The notes under the pieces: generated by a model
Seen by the model: the letters and a program-made list of their open reading frames with translations, nothing else
What the model was told of the DNA's origin: nothing
Databases searched by the model: none
Assembly (NCBI RefSeq): GCF_012849095.1
Contig: NZ_CP051680.1
Span: 4,472,501-4,536,500 of the forward strand
Direction of reading: 5' to 3'
Length of the DNA stretch: 64,000 bases
From: Cohnella herbarum
GTDB lineage: Bacteria; Bacillota; Bacilli; Paenibacillales; Paenibacillaceae
Part shown: positions 32,709-44,011 of the stretch, in pieces
Layout: every line of letters starts with the position of its first letter
How positions within the stretch are numbered: position 1 is the stretch's first letter
Translations under genes and position numbers: made by a program

Positions 32709-33598
32709 ATCGCGACCCCCTGCTTCGTTTGACCATATGGTTTTACCGCCATTTCATCATTTTCCACGGAGACGACGGAAGCCCCCTCGTTAAGAATCGC
32801 TTGCAGAAACCGATCGCTCAACGATGAATCGATCTCGATACTCCATCTATGATTGGCGTGACTCCGAACGATGATCGTTGAAAACTTCTCCATACATTTC
32901 CGGGTTTGCTCTTCATCGAGATCGAAAGTGATCATTTTTTGGCTTACCGGCTTCTGCCTAGCGATTCTATAGTCGTTACCTACGACTCCGTCTTTCAAGG
33001 TGACAACCCGATCCGCTATCCGATCGATTACCTCTCTCTCGTGCGTGGATAATACGATAGCCATCCCTTTTTTCTTAAGTAAAAGAAGCACTCCGATGAG
33101 TTCGTCTTGCGTCTGGATATCCAATCCCGATAACGGCTCGTCCAACAGTAAGAGATCCGGCTCTTCCAATAAGGCTTGCATCAGATTTACCTTCTGGAGC
33201 ATCCCTTTCGAGTAATGGCGAAGCTGCTGTCGAGAAGTGACATTCAACCCGAATTGAAGCAATAGCTCGGCTATCCTTCGCTCTAACGATTCATTTGCCA
33301 TTCCTCTCATTTTACCCATGCTGCGCAAATACTCCTCCGCGGTAAATCGCATTCGAGGAAACCCGTCCGGCACGAACCCGATCGACAGTTTTTTTAACGC
33401 CGTAACTTCTTTCCTGCTCCCCTGATTAAACTGCCCGTATCCGCTTATCATTTTTAACAACGTGCTCTTTCCGGAACCGTTGCTTCCGACAATGGCCGTC
33501 ACTTCGCAATCGCAGACCGTTAGAGATAACCTCTTCAGAACTTCTTTGGATCCGTATCTGCAGACGATTTCGTCCAGCTTAATCAAAGGTTGTGTCAT
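32705..33598 (-). CDS. ABC transporter ATP-binding protein
   Basis: This 297-residue protein has an ABC ATPase domain (about 5-215): Walker A G-S-N-G-S-G-K-S-T (about 38-46), signature H-Y-S-K-G-M (a variant of LSGGQ), Walker B L-L-L-L-D-E-P, and H-loop S-T-H-E. A C-terminal domain of about 80 residues follows, as in exporters of the CcmA/bacitracin type. GGAGG is 7 nt before the ATG. It lies 82 bp after rpoC, beyond that operon's terminator. No clear promoter is visible, so it may depend on read-through. Confidence 0.85.
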   Translation of the reverse strand: MTQPLIKLDEIVCRYGSKEVLKRLSLTVCDCEVTAIVGSNGSGKSTLLKMISGYGQFNQGSRKEVTALKKLSIGFVPDGFPRMRFTAEEYLRSMGKMRGMANESLERRIAELLLQFGLNVTSRQQLRHYSKGMLQKVNLMQALLEEPDLLLLDEPLSGLDIQTQDELIGVLLLLKKKGMAIVLSTHEREVIDRIADRVVTLKDGVVGNDYRIARQKPVSQKMITFDLDEEQTRKCMEKFSTIIVRSHANHRWSIEIDSSLSDRFLQAILNEGASVVSVENDEMAVKPYGQTKQGVAI

Positions 33599-33627
33599 AA
33601 AGCGACCTCCGCGCGAAAAAATGGGTG

Positions 33628-33658
33628 TAAAAAAGCGGATACCCTTGCAGGTATCCGC
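33628..33658 (-). terminator. Intrinsic terminator of rpoB-rpoC
   Basis: On the minus strand GCGGATACC-tgcaag-GGTATCCGC (9-bp perfect stem) is followed by six T residues, about 20 bp after the rpoC stop. Confidence 0.95.
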
Positions 33659-33679
33659 CAGTTCATCTGTCTGAAGTTG

Positions 33680-36600
33680 TTACTCTACGCCAACCGGTTC
33701 AAGCTCGGCGGATTCATCGGTCGGTTCGTCAAATGGCGAAACGACGCGGATGTTGCGATAACGCGCCATACCTGTCCCTGCCGGAATGAGTTTCCCGATA
33801 ATGACGTTCTCCTTGAGTCCGAGCAATCTGTCGACTTTGCCTTTGATAGCCGCATCGGTCAGAACGCGAGTGGTCTCTTGGAAGGATGCCGCGGATAGGA
33901 ACGAATCGGTTTCGAGCGACGCTTTCGTGATCCCGAGGAGCACTGGACGCGCAACGGCCGGTTCCTTGTCGGAAAGGATCGCTTCGCGGTTTGCCGCTTC
34001 GTATTCGTGGAGATCCACGAATGCGCCCGGCAGCAATGGCGTGTCGCCCGGATCAACGATCCGAATCTTACGGAGCATCTGCTTGATCATAACCTCGACG
34101 TGCTTATCGTTGATTTCAACGCCTTGGTTACGGTAAACGCGTTGTACCTCTTGCAGAATGTAGTTCTGCACGCCGCGAATACCTTTGATGCGAAGCATTT
34201 CTTTCGGATCGATCGAACCGTCCGTCAACTCGTCTCCTGCTTCTACTTGCTGTCCTTGAGTGACGCGAATGCGCGAACCGTAGCTGACAGGGTAGATTTT
34301 GGATTCCGCTCCGCCCTGAAGCTCGATTTCGCGACGATCCTTCGTTTCGCGAATTTCTTTAACTACGCCGTCAAGCTCGGAGATAATAGCTTGACCTTTC
34401 GGATTCCGAGCTTCGAAGAGCTCTTGAATCCGCGGCAAACCTTGCGTGATATCGTCCCCTGCAACACCGCCGGTATGGAACGTACGCATTGTGAGCTGCG
34501 TTCCCGGTTCCCCGATGGATTGCGCGGCGATAATCCCGACCGCTTCCCCGATTTCGACTTTCTTGCCCGTCGCCAGGTTACGTCCATAACAAAGCTTACA
34601 TACGCCATGACGGGCGCGGCAGCTAAGAACGGAACGAATCTGAACTTTCTTGATGCCTGCATGTATGATCTCTTCCGCTTTAGGCGTGTCGATCAAATCG
34701 TTACGATTAACGATAACTTCTTTCGTTTCCGGATGACGAATCGTTTCGAAAGCATATCTGCCTTCAATACGGTCGAACAAGTCCTCGATGACCTCTTTGC
34801 CGTCCTCGATGCGGGAAACCGTAATTCCTTTGTCCGTTCCGCAATTGTCCTCGCGAACGATTACGTCTTGCGCGACGTCTACGAGACGACGAGTCAAGTA
34901 ACCGGAATCGGCTGTACGAAGGGCGGTATCGGCAAGACCTTTACGCGCTCCGTGAGTGGAGATGAAGTACTCCAATACGGTCAGACCTTCGCGGAAGTTC
35001 GATTTGATCGGCAACTCGATGATACGACCGGACGGGTTGGCCATCAGACCCCGCATACCGCCCAATTGGGTGATTTGCGATTTGTTACCCCGCGCTTTGG
35101 AGTCGACCATCAACATGATGTTGTTGTAACGATCCATGGACTTCATCAGAATATCCGTCAGTTCGTCCTTCGTTTTGCTCCAGATCTCGATAACGCGATC
35201 CCGACGCTCTTCGTTCGTAATCAAACCGCGGCGATATTGCGTCGCGACGACGGATACGCGTTCTTCGGATTTCGCCAGAATCTGTACCTTCTCTTGAGGA
35301 ACGATAACGTCGGATACGCCGATCGTGATGCCCGCGCGAGTCGAATACGTAAATCCGAGCTGCTTGATGTTATCCAGTATGACGGACGTCTTCGTCGTAT
35401 GGTAAATTCGGAAGCATTCGCCGATGATATTACCCAAGTACTCTTTACCTACGGCTCCCGGCACGGCAGGATCATCGATAAACTTGTTGAGATCCGCGCC
35501 TTTGTCGTAGATGAAGTATTTGTCCGGCGTTCCTTTGACCAAGTTTTCTTTGGTCGCTTCGTTGATGTAAGGGAACGTTTCCGGGAAAATTTCGTTGAAG
35601 ATGATTTTTCCGATCGTCGTAACGATCAGCGCTTCCTGCTGTTCCGGAGTAAAGGTCTTTTTCTTCAACTCTTTAACCGGGATAATGACACGGGCATGCA
35701 ACGAAATGCCTGCAGTTCCGCGTTGATAAGCGGAGACCGCTTCGTTGACGTTCGCAAAACGAAGACCCGTACCGTAAGATTTGTTGTTATCCATCGTCAG
35801 GTAGAAGCATCCGAGAACCATATCCTGGGAAGGAGTAACGACCGGCTTACCGTCTTTAGGGTTCAAGATGTTACCTGCGGCAAGCATCAGCAAGCGCGCT
35901 TCGGCTTGAGCTTCGGCGGACAACGGAACGTGAACGGCCATTTGGTCACCGTCGAAGTCGGCATTGTAAGCCGTACATACGAGCGGATGAAGCTTAATGG
36001 CGCGGCCTTCGACCAAGATCGGTTCGAAAGCTTGGATACCGAGTCTATGAAGCGTTGGCGCACGGTTGAGCAGCACTGGATGTTCCTTGATGACTTCCTC
36101 GAGGACATCCCATACTTCCGGGCTAACCCGTTCAACTTTGCGTTTCGCGCTCTTAATGTTGTGGGCTAGACCCTTCAACACGAGTTCTTTCATTACGAAA
36201 GGCTTGAACAACTCCAACGCCATCTCTTTAGGCAGACCGCATTGGTACATTCTCAAGCTTGGTCCTACGACGATAACGGAACGTCCGGAATAGTCGACCC
36301 GTTTACCGAGCAAGTTCTGACGGAAACGTCCTTGTTTACCTTTCAGCATATGGCTGAGAGATTTCAACGGACGGTTACCCGGACCCGTAACGGGACGGCC
36401 GCGACGACCGTTGTCGATCAACGCGTCAACCGCTTCTTGAAGCATCCGCTTCTCGTTCTGAACGATAATATCCGGCGCGCCCAGATCAAGCAAACGTTTC
36501 AAACGGTTGTTCCGGTTAATAACGCGGCGGTACAGGTCGTTCAAGTCGCTTGTTGCGAAACGTCCGCCATCCAATTGAACCATAGGACGCAGTTCGGGAG

Positions 36601-37303
36601 GAATGACCGGCAACACGTCTAGAATCATCCAATCCGGCAGGTTGCCGGAGTTACGGAACGATTCCACGACTTCCAGACGTTTAATCGCGCGGTTACGGCG
36701 TTGACCTTGCGCCGTGCGAAGATCTTCCCTGAGCGTCTCTAACTCGCGATCAAGGTCGATGTCTTGCAGCAATCTCTTAACGGCTTCCGCACCCATGCCA
36801 GCATGGAACGCGTAACCGTACTTATCGCGATAGCTCCGGTATTCCTTCTCGGAAAGAAGTTGCTTCTTCTCGAGAGGCGTATCGCCCGGATCCGTTACGA
36901 CGTAAGATGCGAAATAGATGATCTCTTCCAAGGAGCGCGGAGACATATCGAGAGCAAGCCCCATACGGCTTGGAATTCCTTTGAAATACCAGATATGCGA
37001 AACCGGAGCCGCCAATTCGATATGGCCCATCCGTTCGCGGCGAACTTTCGCGCGCGTGACTTCGACGCCGCAACGATCGCAGACGACGCCTTTGTAACGA
37101 ACTCTTTTGTATTTACCGCAATGACATTCCCAGTCCTTGGTCGGCCCGAAAATCTTTTCGCAGAACAGGCCTTCTTTTTCCGGCTTCAAGGTCCGGTAGT
37201 TTATCGTTTCCGGCTTTTTGACTTCGCCTCTCGACCACGACCGGATTTTGTCCGGTGAAGCCAAACCGATCTTCATAAACTCAAAGTTATTGACGTCTAA
37301 CAA
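33680..37303 (-). CDS. rpoC: RNA polymerase subunit beta'
   Basis: This 1207-residue subunit has the N-terminal zinc site C-H-C-G...C-D-R-C-G (about 60-78), the catalytic N-A-D-F-D-G-D motif (about 448-454) and the bridge-helix/trigger-loop region with [12 protein letters not shown] second zinc site, C-G-T-D...[11 protein letters not shown], lies near 800-890. It has the size of the Bacillus enzyme. It is co-transcribed with rpoB across a 110-bp spacer. Confidence 0.99.
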   Translation of the reverse strand: MLDVNNFEFMKIGLASPDKIRSWSRGEVKKPETINYRTLKPEKEGLFCEKIFGPTKDWECHCGKYKRVRYKGVVCDRCGVEVTRAKVRRERMGHIELAAPVSHIWYFKGIPSRMGLALDMSPRSLEEIIYFASYVVTDPGDTPLEKKQLLSEKEYRSYRDKYGYAFHAGMGAEAVKRLLQDIDLDRELETLREDLRTAQGQRRNRAIKRLEVVESFRNSGNLPDWMILDVLPVIPPELRPMVQLDGGRFATSDLNDLYRRVINRNNRLKRLLDLGAPDIIVQNEKRMLQEAVDALIDNGRRGRPVTGPGNRPLKSLSHMLKGKQGRFRQNLLGKRVDYSGRSVIVVGPSLRMYQCGLPKEMALELFKPFVMKELVLKGLAHNIKSAKRKVERVSPEVWDVLEEVIKEHPVLLNRAPTLHRLGIQAFEPILVEGRAIKLHPLVCTAYNADFDGDQMAVHVPLSAEAQAEARLLMLAAGNILNPKDGKPVVTPSQDMVLGCFYLTMDNNKSYGTGLRFANVNEAVSAYQRGTAGISLHARVIIPVKELKKKTFTPEQQEALIVTTIGKIIFNEIFPETFPYINEATKENLVKGTPDKYFIYDKGADLNKFIDDPAVPGAVGKEYLGNIIGECFRIYHTTKTSVILDNIKQLGFTYSTRAGITIGVSDVIVPQEKVQILAKSEERVSVVATQYRRGLITNEERRDRVIEIWSKTKDELTDILMKSMDRYNNIMLMVDSKARGNKSQITQLGGMRGLMANPSGRIIELPIKSNFREGLTVLEYFISTHGARKGLADTALRTADSGYLTRRLVDVAQDVIVREDNCGTDKGITVSRIEDGKEVIEDLFDRIEGRYAFETIRHPETKEVIVNRNDLIDTPKAEEIIHAGIKKVQIRSVLSCRARHGVCKLCYGRNLATGKKVEIGEAVGIIAAQSIGEPGTQLTMRTFHTGGVAGDDITQGLPRIQELFEARNPKGQAIISELDGVVKEIRETKDRREIELQGGAESKIYPVSYGSRIRVTQGQQVEAGDELTDGSIDPKEMLRIKGIRGVQNYILQEVQRVYRNQGVEINDKHVEVMIKQMLRKIRIVDPGDTPLLPGAFVDLHEYEAANREAILSDKEPAVARPVLLGITKASLETDSFLSAASFQETTRVLTDAAIKGKVDRLLGLKENVIIGKLIPAGTGMARYRNIRVVSPFDEPTDESAELEPVGVE

Positions 37304-37413
37304 GGAGCAAGCCCTCCTTCATCGTTGCTAAGATTTCAGATCTTAACGACGGCCCCGAAGGCCCGGCGTCATGCGATATCGGAGGGGTAGCTGCTATAGC
37401 TACCCCTTTCCGG

Positions 37414-40400
37414 TTATTCGACACCGACTTCAGAGCCCTCTAGGTTAAGGTTTAGCTTATCTCCAGCGGTATCTTCTTCGTCGTCCATTTCTTTCATTTC
37501 GATCTCTTGCTCGTCGCCGGACAAGATCTTCACGTCCATGCCTAAGCTTTGAAGCTCCTTGATCAATACTTTGAAGGACTCGGGAACGCCCGGCTCCGGT
37601 ACGTTCTCGCCCTTGACGATCGATTCGTAGGTTTTAACGCGACCGACGACGTCATCGGATTTGACGGTCAAGATTTCTTGCAGCGTATAAGCGGCGCCAT
37701 ACGCCTCCAACGCCCAAACTTCCATCTCCCCGAATCGTTGTCCGCCGAACTGGGCTTTACCGCCCAGAGGCTGTTGCGTAACGAGAGAGTAAGGACCCGT
37801 GGAACGGGCATGAATTTTATCGTCGACCATGTGAGCCAGTTTGATCATGTACATAACGCCAACCGTAACTTCGCGTTCGAACAATTCTCCTGAACGTCCG
37901 TCGCGCAGTTGCCACTTCCCGTTACGTTTCATGCCGGCTTCTTCCATGGCATCGAATACGTCCGTTTCGCGCGCGCCGTCGAATACCGGCGTAGCGGAGT
38001 GAATGCCTAGCAGTTTGCACGCCATGCCTAAGTGAACTTCGAGCACTTGGCCGATGTTCATCCGGGATGGTACCCCTAGCGGATTCAGAACGACTTGTAC
38101 AGGCGTTCCGTCCGGCAGGAACGGCATATCTTCTTCCGGCAGGATGCGGGCGATAACCCCTTTGTTACCATGTCGTCCGGCCATTTTATCGCCTTCGGAT
38201 ATTTTCCGTTTTTGCGCGATATAGGCACGTACCAATTGATTTACGCCAGGAGGCAGCTCGTCGCCGTTCTCGCGGGTAAATACTTTAACGTCAACGACGA
38301 TTCCGTCGGTACCATGCGGTACGCGCAAGGAAGTGTCGCGCACTTCGCGTGCTTTCTCTCCGAAGATCGCGTGCAACAGGCGCTCTTCCGCCGTAAGCTC
38401 CGTTACGCCCTTAGGAGTAACTTTACCTACCAGGATGTCGCCGGCGCTGATCTCGGCGCCTACGCGGATGATTCCGCGCTCGTCAAGGTTGCGAAGCGCA
38501 TCCTCGCCGACGTTCGGAATATCGCGAGTGATTTCTTCGGGTCCGAGCTTCGTATCGCGCGCTTCCGACTCGTACTCCTCGATATGGATCGAAGTGTAGA
38601 CGTCTTCGCGGACCAATTTCTCGGAAAGCAAGATGGCATCCTCGTAGTTGTAACCTTCCCAAGTCATGAAGGCAACGACGACGTTGCGTCCAAGAGCCAA
38701 CTCGCCTGTGTCCGTGGAAGGACCGTCAGCCATGATGTCGCCCTTCTTGATGACATCGCCGCGACGAACGAGCGGTCTTTGGTTAATGCAAGTTCCTTGG
38801 TTGGAACGCATGAACTTCTGAAGCTTGTATTTAACGATATCGCCTTTGACTTCTTTGCCTTCGATCATCTCGACCCGACGCAATTGGATTTCATTGGCAG
38901 AAACTCGTTCGATGAATCCGTCATATTTGGATACAATACATACCCCGGAGTCTTTCGCGGACTTATGCTCCATACCCGTTCCGACGAAAGGAGCTTCCGG
39001 AATAAGCAACGGTACCGCTTGACGTTGCATGTTCGATCCCATTAGGGCGCGGTTGGAGTCATCGTTCTCGAGGAACGGAATCATCGCGGTCGCAACCGAA
39101 ACGACTTGCTTAGGGGATACGTCCATGTAATCGACGCGATCGCTCGGCATGGTGAGGATATTATCCGTTTGCTTGTTATAACGGACAATCGTTTCCTTCT
39201 CGATGAAAGATCCGTCCGGATTAATTTTCGCGTTCGCTTGCGCGATAATATAGTTGTCCTCTTCGTCCGCGGTCATATAGACGATCTCGTCCGTGACGCG
39301 GTTCGTATGAGGATCGACTTTCCGGTAAGGCGCTTCGATAAATCCGTATTCGTTAATCCGGGCGAAGGAAGACAAGGAGTTGATCAACCCGATGTTCGGT
39401 CCCTCCGGAGTCTCGATCGGACACATCCGGCCGTAGTGGGAGTGATGGACGTCACGGACTTCGAAGCCCGCGCGTTCCCGCGTCAAACCGCCGGGTCCGA
39501 GTGCGGATAGACGACGCTTATGCGTAAGTTCCGCAAGCGGGTTCGTCTGATCCATAAATTGCGACAATTGGGAAGATCCGAAGAACTCCTTGATCGCCGC
39601 GATAACGGGACGAATATTGATTAGCGCCTGAGGCGTAATCGCGTTCTGGTCCTGGATGGACATTCTCTCGCGCACGACGCGTTCCATACGGGATAGACCG
39701 ATACGGAATTGGTTTTGCAGCAATTCGCCGACGGAGCGCAGACGACGGTTACCGAGATGGTCGATATCGTCCGTGTTCCCTACGGATTGAAGAAGGTTCA
39801 TAAAGTAGTTGATGGACGCGATGATGTCCGCAGGCGTAATATTCTTCACCGACTTGTCGATGATGCCGTTGGCGATGACCTTAACTACTTTACCGTCTTC
39901 GATCGGGGAGAAAATGCTGATCGATTGCAATGGAATATCTTCAGCTTCATACACGCCGCCGGTTACTCGGTAGTTTTTGAAGCCGACGTTTTTCTCCAGC
40001 ATAGGGAGAATTTGATCCAGCAATCTCCGGTCTATCATTTGACCAGCTTCGGCGATAATCTCGCCCGTGGACGGATCCACTAGAGTTTCCGCTAAACGCT
40101 GATTGAACAACCGGTTTTTAATGTGCAGCTTTTTGTTTACTTTATAACGACCGACATTCGCCAGATCGTAACGCTTAGGATCGAAGAACCGAGCGATCAG
40201 CAAGCTGCGCGCATTCTCCAATGTAGGCGGCTCCCCCGGACGAAGACGCTCGTAAATCTCGATGAGCGCTTTCTCGGTAGAATCCGTGTTATCCTTCTCA
40301 AGCGTATTGCGAATGTACTCGTCTTGTCCGAGCAAATCCAAAATCTCCGCGTCGGTACCGAACCCTAAGGAACGAAGAAGCACCGTTACCGGAATTTTGC

Positions 40401-40959
40401 GAGTGCGGTCTATACGCACGTAAATGATATCTTTAGCATCCGTCTCAAGTTCGAGCCATGCTCCACGATTCGGAATGACAGTAGCCGTGTAGTTTTTCTT
40501 GCCGTTCTTATCTACCTTCGTACTGAAGTAGACGCTCGGGGAGCGCACCAATTGGCTGACGATAACACGTTCCGCACCATTGATAATGAACGTACCCGTT
40601 TCGGTCATGAGCGGGAAATCGCCCATAAATACTTCCTGTTCTTTAACCTCGCCGGTTTCCTTATTAAGCAACCGAACTTTAACACGAAGCGGAGCCGCAT
40701 AGGTTACGTCGCGTTCTTTCGATTCGTCAACGGAATACTTCGGTTCGCCCAAGCTGTAGTCGATAAACTCCAACACGAGATTACCGGTGAAATCCGAAAT
40801 TGGCGAAATATCCTGGAAAATCTCACGCAAACCCTCGTCCAAAAACTTCTGGTACGATTGCTGCTGGATTTCGATCAGGTTCGGAACGTCCAACACTTCA
40901 TTAATGCGGGCGTAGCTGCGCCGTGAACGGCGGCCATACTGAACAAGATGTCCTGCCAA
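37414..40959 (-). CDS. rpoB: RNA polymerase subunit beta
   Basis: The chosen start is a TTG at 40959 in GTTAAG-TTG-GCA-GGA after AGGGGTGAGG, giving 1181 residues with the family start (M/L)-A-G-H-L-V-Q-Y-G. The longer in-frame ATG start (41070) lies in the leader and would add 37 non-conserved residues. The rifampicin-pocket region ([23 protein letters not shown]) is wild-type-like. The acidic C-terminus is typical. Confidence 0.97.
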   Translation of the reverse strand: MAGHLVQYGRRSRRSYARINEVLDVPNLIEIQQQSYQKFLDEGLREIFQDISPISDFTGNLVLEFIDYSLGEPKYSVDESKERDVTYAAPLRVKVRLLNKETGEVKEQEVFMGDFPLMTETGTFIINGAERVIVSQLVRSPSVYFSTKVDKNGKKNYTATVIPNRGAWLELETDAKDIIYVRIDRTRKIPVTVLLRSLGFGTDAEILDLLGQDEYIRNTLEKDNTDSTEKALIEIYERLRPGEPPTLENARSLLIARFFDPKRYDLANVGRYKVNKKLHIKNRLFNQRLAETLVDPSTGEIIAEAGQMIDRRLLDQILPMLEKNVGFKNYRVTGGVYEAEDIPLQSISIFSPIEDGKVVKVIANGIIDKSVKNITPADIIASINYFMNLLQSVGNTDDIDHLGNRRLRSVGELLQNQFRIGLSRMERVVRERMSIQDQNAITPQALINIRPVIAAIKEFFGSSQLSQFMDQTNPLAELTHKRRLSALGPGGLTRERAGFEVRDVHHSHYGRMCPIETPEGPNIGLINSLSSFARINEYGFIEAPYRKVDPHTNRVTDEIVYMTADEEDNYIIAQANAKINPDGSFIEKETIVRYNKQTDNILTMPSDRVDYMDVSPKQVVSVATAMIPFLENDDSNRALMGSNMQRQAVPLLIPEAPFVGTGMEHKSAKDSGVCIVSKYDGFIERVSANEIQLRRVEMIEGKEVKGDIVKYKLQKFMRSNQGTCINQRPLVRRGDVIKKGDIMADGPSTDTGELALGRNVVVAFMTWEGYNYEDAILLSEKLVREDVYTSIHIEEYESEARDTKLGPEEITRDIPNVGEDALRNLDERGIIRVGAEISAGDILVGKVTPKGVTELTAEERLLHAIFGEKAREVRDTSLRVPHGTDGIVVDVKVFTRENGDELPPGVNQLVRAYIAQKRKISEGDKMAGRHGNKGVIARILPEEDMPFLPDGTPVQVVLNPLGVPSRMNIGQVLEVHLGMACKLLGIHSATPVFDGARETDVFDAMEEAGMKRNGKWQLRDGRSGELFEREVTVGVMYMIKLAHMVDDKIHARSTGPYSLVTQQPLGGKAQFGGQRFGEMEVWALEAYGAAYTLQEILTVKSDDVVGRVKTYESIVKGENVPEPGVPESFKVLIKELQSLGMDVKILSGDEQEIEMKEMDDEEDTAGDKLNLNLEGSEVGVE

Positions 40960-41164
40960 CTTAACCTCACCCCTTAAGTCTGCTTCAACACATAAATAAA
41001 GAAAAGCCCTTATGCGCCGGTTGGCGGCACAATGGCAACTCATACTGCCTTTACCCCAAAACAAACCCATTATACGTCGAGCAACGTGAATTTATTCCTG
41101 GGAAAGGATCAGAGTTTACAGGTCTATTGTGTTGAAGACAATTAGCCCATCCTAATACTGACAT
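40960..41164 (-). other. rpoB leader and MTase-rpoB spacer
   Basis: About 205 nt of leader precede rpoB. A short GCCG/CGGC hairpin near 41015-41032 followed by a T-rich stretch could be a weak attenuator. No gene is visible. The leader separates rpoBC from the rplJL-methyltransferase unit. Confidence 0.4.
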
Positions 41165-41170
41165 TTCTTA

Positions 41171-41199
41171 ATAATACCACAGCGAAAATGTCAAGTCAA
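41171..41199 (-). promoter_or_regulatory. Sigma-A promoter of rpoB-rpoC
   Basis: TTGACT (41194-41199), a 17-bp spacer, and TATTAT (41171-41176) on the minus strand. An overlapping TTGACA is 5 bp downstream but its spacing is too short. Confidence 0.75.
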
Positions 41200-41213
41200 A
41201 TATTTTTCATTTT

Positions 41214-41819
41214 TTACTTGCGCATACAGCGATATAGCCTGAAGCCCTTATCCTTGCCGACTTCCGCGACTTCATCCTCGCCGTAAATTTCTTCAAGCTT
41301 AGCCCTTGCGGAAGGAGCTCCCTGTTTGTTCTGGATGACGACCCATATCGTTCCGCCTGGATTGAGATGATTCCAAGATTCAACGAACAGTTGATGCACG
41401 ACGGCTTTCCCCGCCCGAATTGGCGGATTAGACAAAATCACGTCGAACGTCTCGCCATTAACCGCCGAGAACAAATCGCTCTGAGCGAAGGAAACGTTAT
41501 GTATCCCGTTCGCTTGCGCGTTCAGTTCAGCCAGTTCAACGGCACGTTCGTTAATATCGATCATCTTGACATGTCCTTGCGGCGCAAGGCGGGCGGCAAT
41601 CAACCCGATCGGACCATACCCGCAGCCGATATCCAACACTTGGGCATCGCGCGGAATTTCCATGCTCTCGATAAGCACCCGACTGCCATAATCCACCCCG
41701 TCCCGCGAAAACACGCCAGCATCCGACGTTAACCGAAGGTTAAAGCCTCGCAACTCCGACTCGAAAGCCTTTCGGTTGCTTGCGGACTGAGGTTTATTCG
41801 AGTAGTAATGATCGTTCAC
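41214..41819 (-). CDS. RsmC-like class I SAM-dependent methyltransferase (YbxB)
   Basis: This 201-residue protein has the SAM-binding motif V-L-D-I-G-C-G-Y-G-P-I-G-L (about 60-72) and the N-P-P-I motif (about 131-134) typical of enzymes that methylate exocyclic amino groups of guanine. It matches the single-domain RsmC-like proteins found between rplL and rpoB in Bacillus (YbxB). 16S rRNA G1207 is the target of E. coli RsmC; whether this protein does the same is not shown. Confidence 0.88.
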   Translation of the reverse strand: MNDHYYSNKPQSASNRKAFESELRGFNLRLTSDAGVFSRDGVDYGSRVLIESMEIPRDAQVLDIGCGYGPIGLIAARLAPQGHVKMIDINERAVELAELNAQANGIHNVSFAQSDLFSAVNGETFDVILSNPPIRAGKAVVHQLFVESWNHLNPGGTIWVVIQNKQGAPSARAKLEEIYGEDEVAEVGKDKGFRLYRCMRK

Positions 41820-41911
41820 TTGGATCCTCCATCATTACGGCATAGAACTTCTCGATGCTAATAAGCCGACTTTGAGCTTCCTCATTAAGCATGATCAAAT
41901 TTCGACATGAA

Positions 41912-41944
41912 CAAACCCCTCGAAGAAAATCTTCAAGGGGTTTG
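41912..41944 (-). terminator. Hairpin between rplL and the methyltransferase gene
   Basis: A strong stem CAAACCCCT/AGGGGTTTG with inner GAAGA/TCTTC lies 12 bp after the rplL stop. The minus-strand flank after the stem is not T-rich, so it may be a partial terminator or a processing site that lowers expression of the downstream gene relative to rplJL. Confidence 0.5.
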
Positions 41945-41956
41945 ATGATCTGCTTC

Positions 41957-42319
41957 TTACTTAACTTCTACTTTAGCGCCAGCTTCTTCAAGCTTGCCTT
42001 TAACAGCGTCAGCTTCTTCTTTGGCTACTTTTTCTTTGATAGCTTTTGGAGCGTTGTCTACGAGATCTTTTGCTTCTTTCAAGCCAAGGCCCGTGATTTC
42101 GCGAACGGCTTTGATAACGTTGATTTTCGAAGCGCCAGCTTCAACAAGAATAACGTCGAACTCGGATTGCTCTTCAACTTCAGCAACCGCAACCGCGCCG
42201 CCAGCAGCAACCGGAGCTGCAGCAGTAACACCGAATTCTTCTTCGATTGCTTTAACCAGGTCGTTCAATTCAAGAACAGTCATCGCTTTGATGGCTTCTA
42301 AGATTTGCTCTTTGCTCAT
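41957..42319 (-). CDS. rplL: 50S ribosomal protein L7/L12
   Basis: From the ATG at 42319 (8 nt after GGAGG) the protein is 120 residues. It has an N-terminal dimerisation domain, an Ala/Val-rich hinge (about 35-50) and the conserved C-terminal domain ([20 protein letters not shown]). It is present in four or more copies on the stalk with L10. Confidence 0.98.
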   Translation of the reverse strand: MSKEQILEAIKAMTVLELNDLVKAIEEEFGVTAAAPVAAGGAVAVAEVEEQSEFDVILVEAGASKINVIKAVREITGLGLKEAKDLVDNAPKAIKEKVAKEEADAVKGKLEEAGAKVEVK

Positions 42320-42377
42320 TTGAATATCCTCCATTATTTGAGATCATATGATCTTCTTATTTTGATAGATTCTAACC

Positions 42378-42878
42378 TTATGCGCTTGCTTCGTTCTTCT
42401 CCGAAACCGCTTTGACGGCGAGTGCGAAGTTGCGAACCGGTGCTTGGAGAACGCTAAGCAACATGGACAGCAAACCTTCGCGGGAAGGAAGATCCGCAAG
42501 TGCCTTCACTTGAGCCGCATCGTAGAAACGTCCGTCTACGATACCGCCTTTGATTTTCAATGCGTCGTTCTTCTTCGCGAAATCGCTCAGAATTTTAGCT
42601 GGAGCTACCGCATCGGTACCGAACGCAACAGCAGTCGGTCCTGTAAGAACGGCATCAAGTTCGCTAAGCTCAGCGCTTGCAGCGGCACGGCTTACCAAAG
42701 AGTTTTTCAACACTTGGAATTCAACGCCGGCCTCACGCAATTGCTTACGAAGCAAAGTGACTTGAGCTACGTTAAGTCCGCGGTAATCCGCTACTACCGT
42801 GCTCGTGCTCTCGCGCAGTTTCGTTGCGATCGAATCCACTTCTTGCTGTTTCGCTTGAATGATTTTTGCATTTGCCAT
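42378..42878 (-). CDS. rplJ: 50S ribosomal protein L10
   Basis: The ATG at 42878 (8 nt after GGAGG) gives 166 residues. The RNA-binding N-terminal part ([10 protein letters not shown]) and the C-terminal helix for L7/L12 dimers are present. Expression is probably controlled by the L10 leader upstream. Confidence 0.98.
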   Translation of the reverse strand: MANAKIIQAKQQEVDSIATKLRESTSTVVADYRGLNVAQVTLLRKQLREAGVEFQVLKNSLVSRAAASAELSELDAVLTGPTAVAFGTDAVAPAKILSDFAKKNDALKIKGGIVDGRFYDAAQVKALADLPSREGLLSMLLSVLQAPVRNFALAVKAVSEKNEASA

Positions 42879-42940
42879 TGTGTACACCTCCTAAGTCTTG
42901 GCATTACCGTATTATCGTCTTCCAACGAGTCAGAGGCATA

Positions 42941-43115
42941 AGAAATGCCCCCGCAGACTTCGCGGAGGCATGACGTGATCTCGCTCTTATGATCAAAATG
43001 CGACGCACTTTGCATAAAAGAAAAACTCTATCCACACACCTCGGTAGGAAATTAAGCTCACGCGAAAGTTCATTCGCGCTGCACCTACGGTCTACGGTAT
43101 CCATATTCGATTATC
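42941..43115 (-). ncRNA. L10 (rplJL) leader with attenuator
   Basis: On the minus strand the conserved core (43032-43100) contains GACCGTAGGTGCAGC and CCTACCGAGGTG around a TTCGCG/CGCGAA-type hairpin, the hallmark of L10 leader RNAs. These bind L10-(L7/L12)4. Downstream a TGCCTCCGC/GCGGGGGCA stem (42946-42970) followed by TTTCTT is a plausible attenuator. Confidence 0.85.
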
Positions 43116-43124
43116 AACTTGACC

Positions 43125-43154
43125 AGCTTACCATGGAAGGCAAGCCATTGTCAA
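43125..43154 (-). promoter_or_regulatory. Candidate promoter for rplJ-rplL
   Basis: A perfect TTGACA (43149-43154) is 18 bp from a weak TAAGCT (43125-43130). Its location just upstream of the L10 leader fits a dedicated rplJL promoter. Confidence 0.5.
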
Positions 43155-43191
43155 AGTCAGTTCTTACCGTTTTTCGGCTTCCCGCAGTTGA

Positions 43192-43887
43192 CTACAGTCG
43201 GTATCCCGCTGCGTTAACGCGCGCGCCTGGTCCCATCGTCGAGGAAATCGAGACGTTCTTCAGGTATACGCCTTTGGAAGACGCCGGTTTAGCGCGGTTC
43301 AGCGCGTCCATCAGTGCTTTCAAGTTTTCGTCGAGCTTCGCGGAGTCGAACGATACTTTACCGATCGGAGCGTGAATTTGTCCGGCTTTGTCCAGACGGT
43401 ATTCGATTTTACCGGCTTTGATCTCGGCGATGGCTTTTGCAACGTCGTTCGTTACAGTGCCCGCTTTAGGGTTAGGCATCAAACCTTTACCCCCGAGAAT
43501 ACGGCCCAATTTACCTACTTCGCTCATCATGTCCGGAGTAGCGACGCAGACGTCGAACTCGAACCATCCTTGTTGGATTTTAGCGATGAGGTCAGCATCG
43601 CCTACGTAATCCGCGCCGGCTGCTTCAGCTTCTTTCAGCTTGTCACCTTTTGCGAATACGAGGACGCGTTGCGTTTTGCCGGTGCCGTGAGGCAGAACGA
43701 CTACGCCGCGCACTGCTTGATCTTGTTTTCTCGGATCAACGCCGAGACGGACAGCCGCTTCGACGGTTTCGTCGAATTTGGCCGTTGCCGCTTTCTTCAC
43801 GAGCTCGATTGCTTCCAACGATTCGTAGGTTGCATCGCGGTCGATCAGCTTAGCGGACGCTACATATTTCTTACCTTGTTTAGCCAA
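43192..43887 (-). CDS. rplA: 50S ribosomal protein L1
   Basis: This 231-residue protein has the L1 signature ([13 protein letters not shown]) and the two-domain L1 stalk fold. The start is a TTG 8 nt after GGAGG. It follows rplK across a spacer with two small hairpins. Confidence 0.98.
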   Translation of the reverse strand: MAKQGKKYVASAKLIDRDATYESLEAIELVKKAATAKFDETVEAAVRLGVDPRKQDQAVRGVVVLPHGTGKTQRVLVFAKGDKLKEAEAAGADYVGDADLIAKIQQGWFEFDVCVATPDMMSEVGKLGRILGGKGLMPNPKAGTVTNDVAKAIAEIKAGKIEYRLDKAGQIHAPIGKVSFDSAKLDENLKALMDALNRAKPASSKGVYLKNVSISSTMGPGARVNAAGYRL

Positions 43888-43935
43888 GTTGTTTTCCTCC
43901 TTTTGTGGTTTTAACGGTTTGTTTCAATCCGCCCT

Positions 43936-43991
43936 CCCGAGTCGGGAACGGCAAGATTTCTCCTCCCACTTACGCGTCCATGCGGACGCGT
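43936..43991 (-). other. Hairpins in the rplK-rplA spacer
   Basis: A perfect 8-bp stem ACGCGTCC/GGACGCGT with a 4-nt loop (43972-43991) follows rplK, and a small CCC-GAGTC-GGG hairpin (43936-43946) precedes rplA. Neither has a T-run. They could be an mRNA processing site or an L1 target. Confidence 0.4.
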
Positions 43992-44011
43992 GGAACCGCT
44001 AGATCAAGCGA

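Noticed and set aside
34007..36169. A 720-codon open frame on the plus strand opposite rpoC
   Set aside because: It is the antisense shadow of rpoC, which is fully conserved. No ribosome site or family resemblance.
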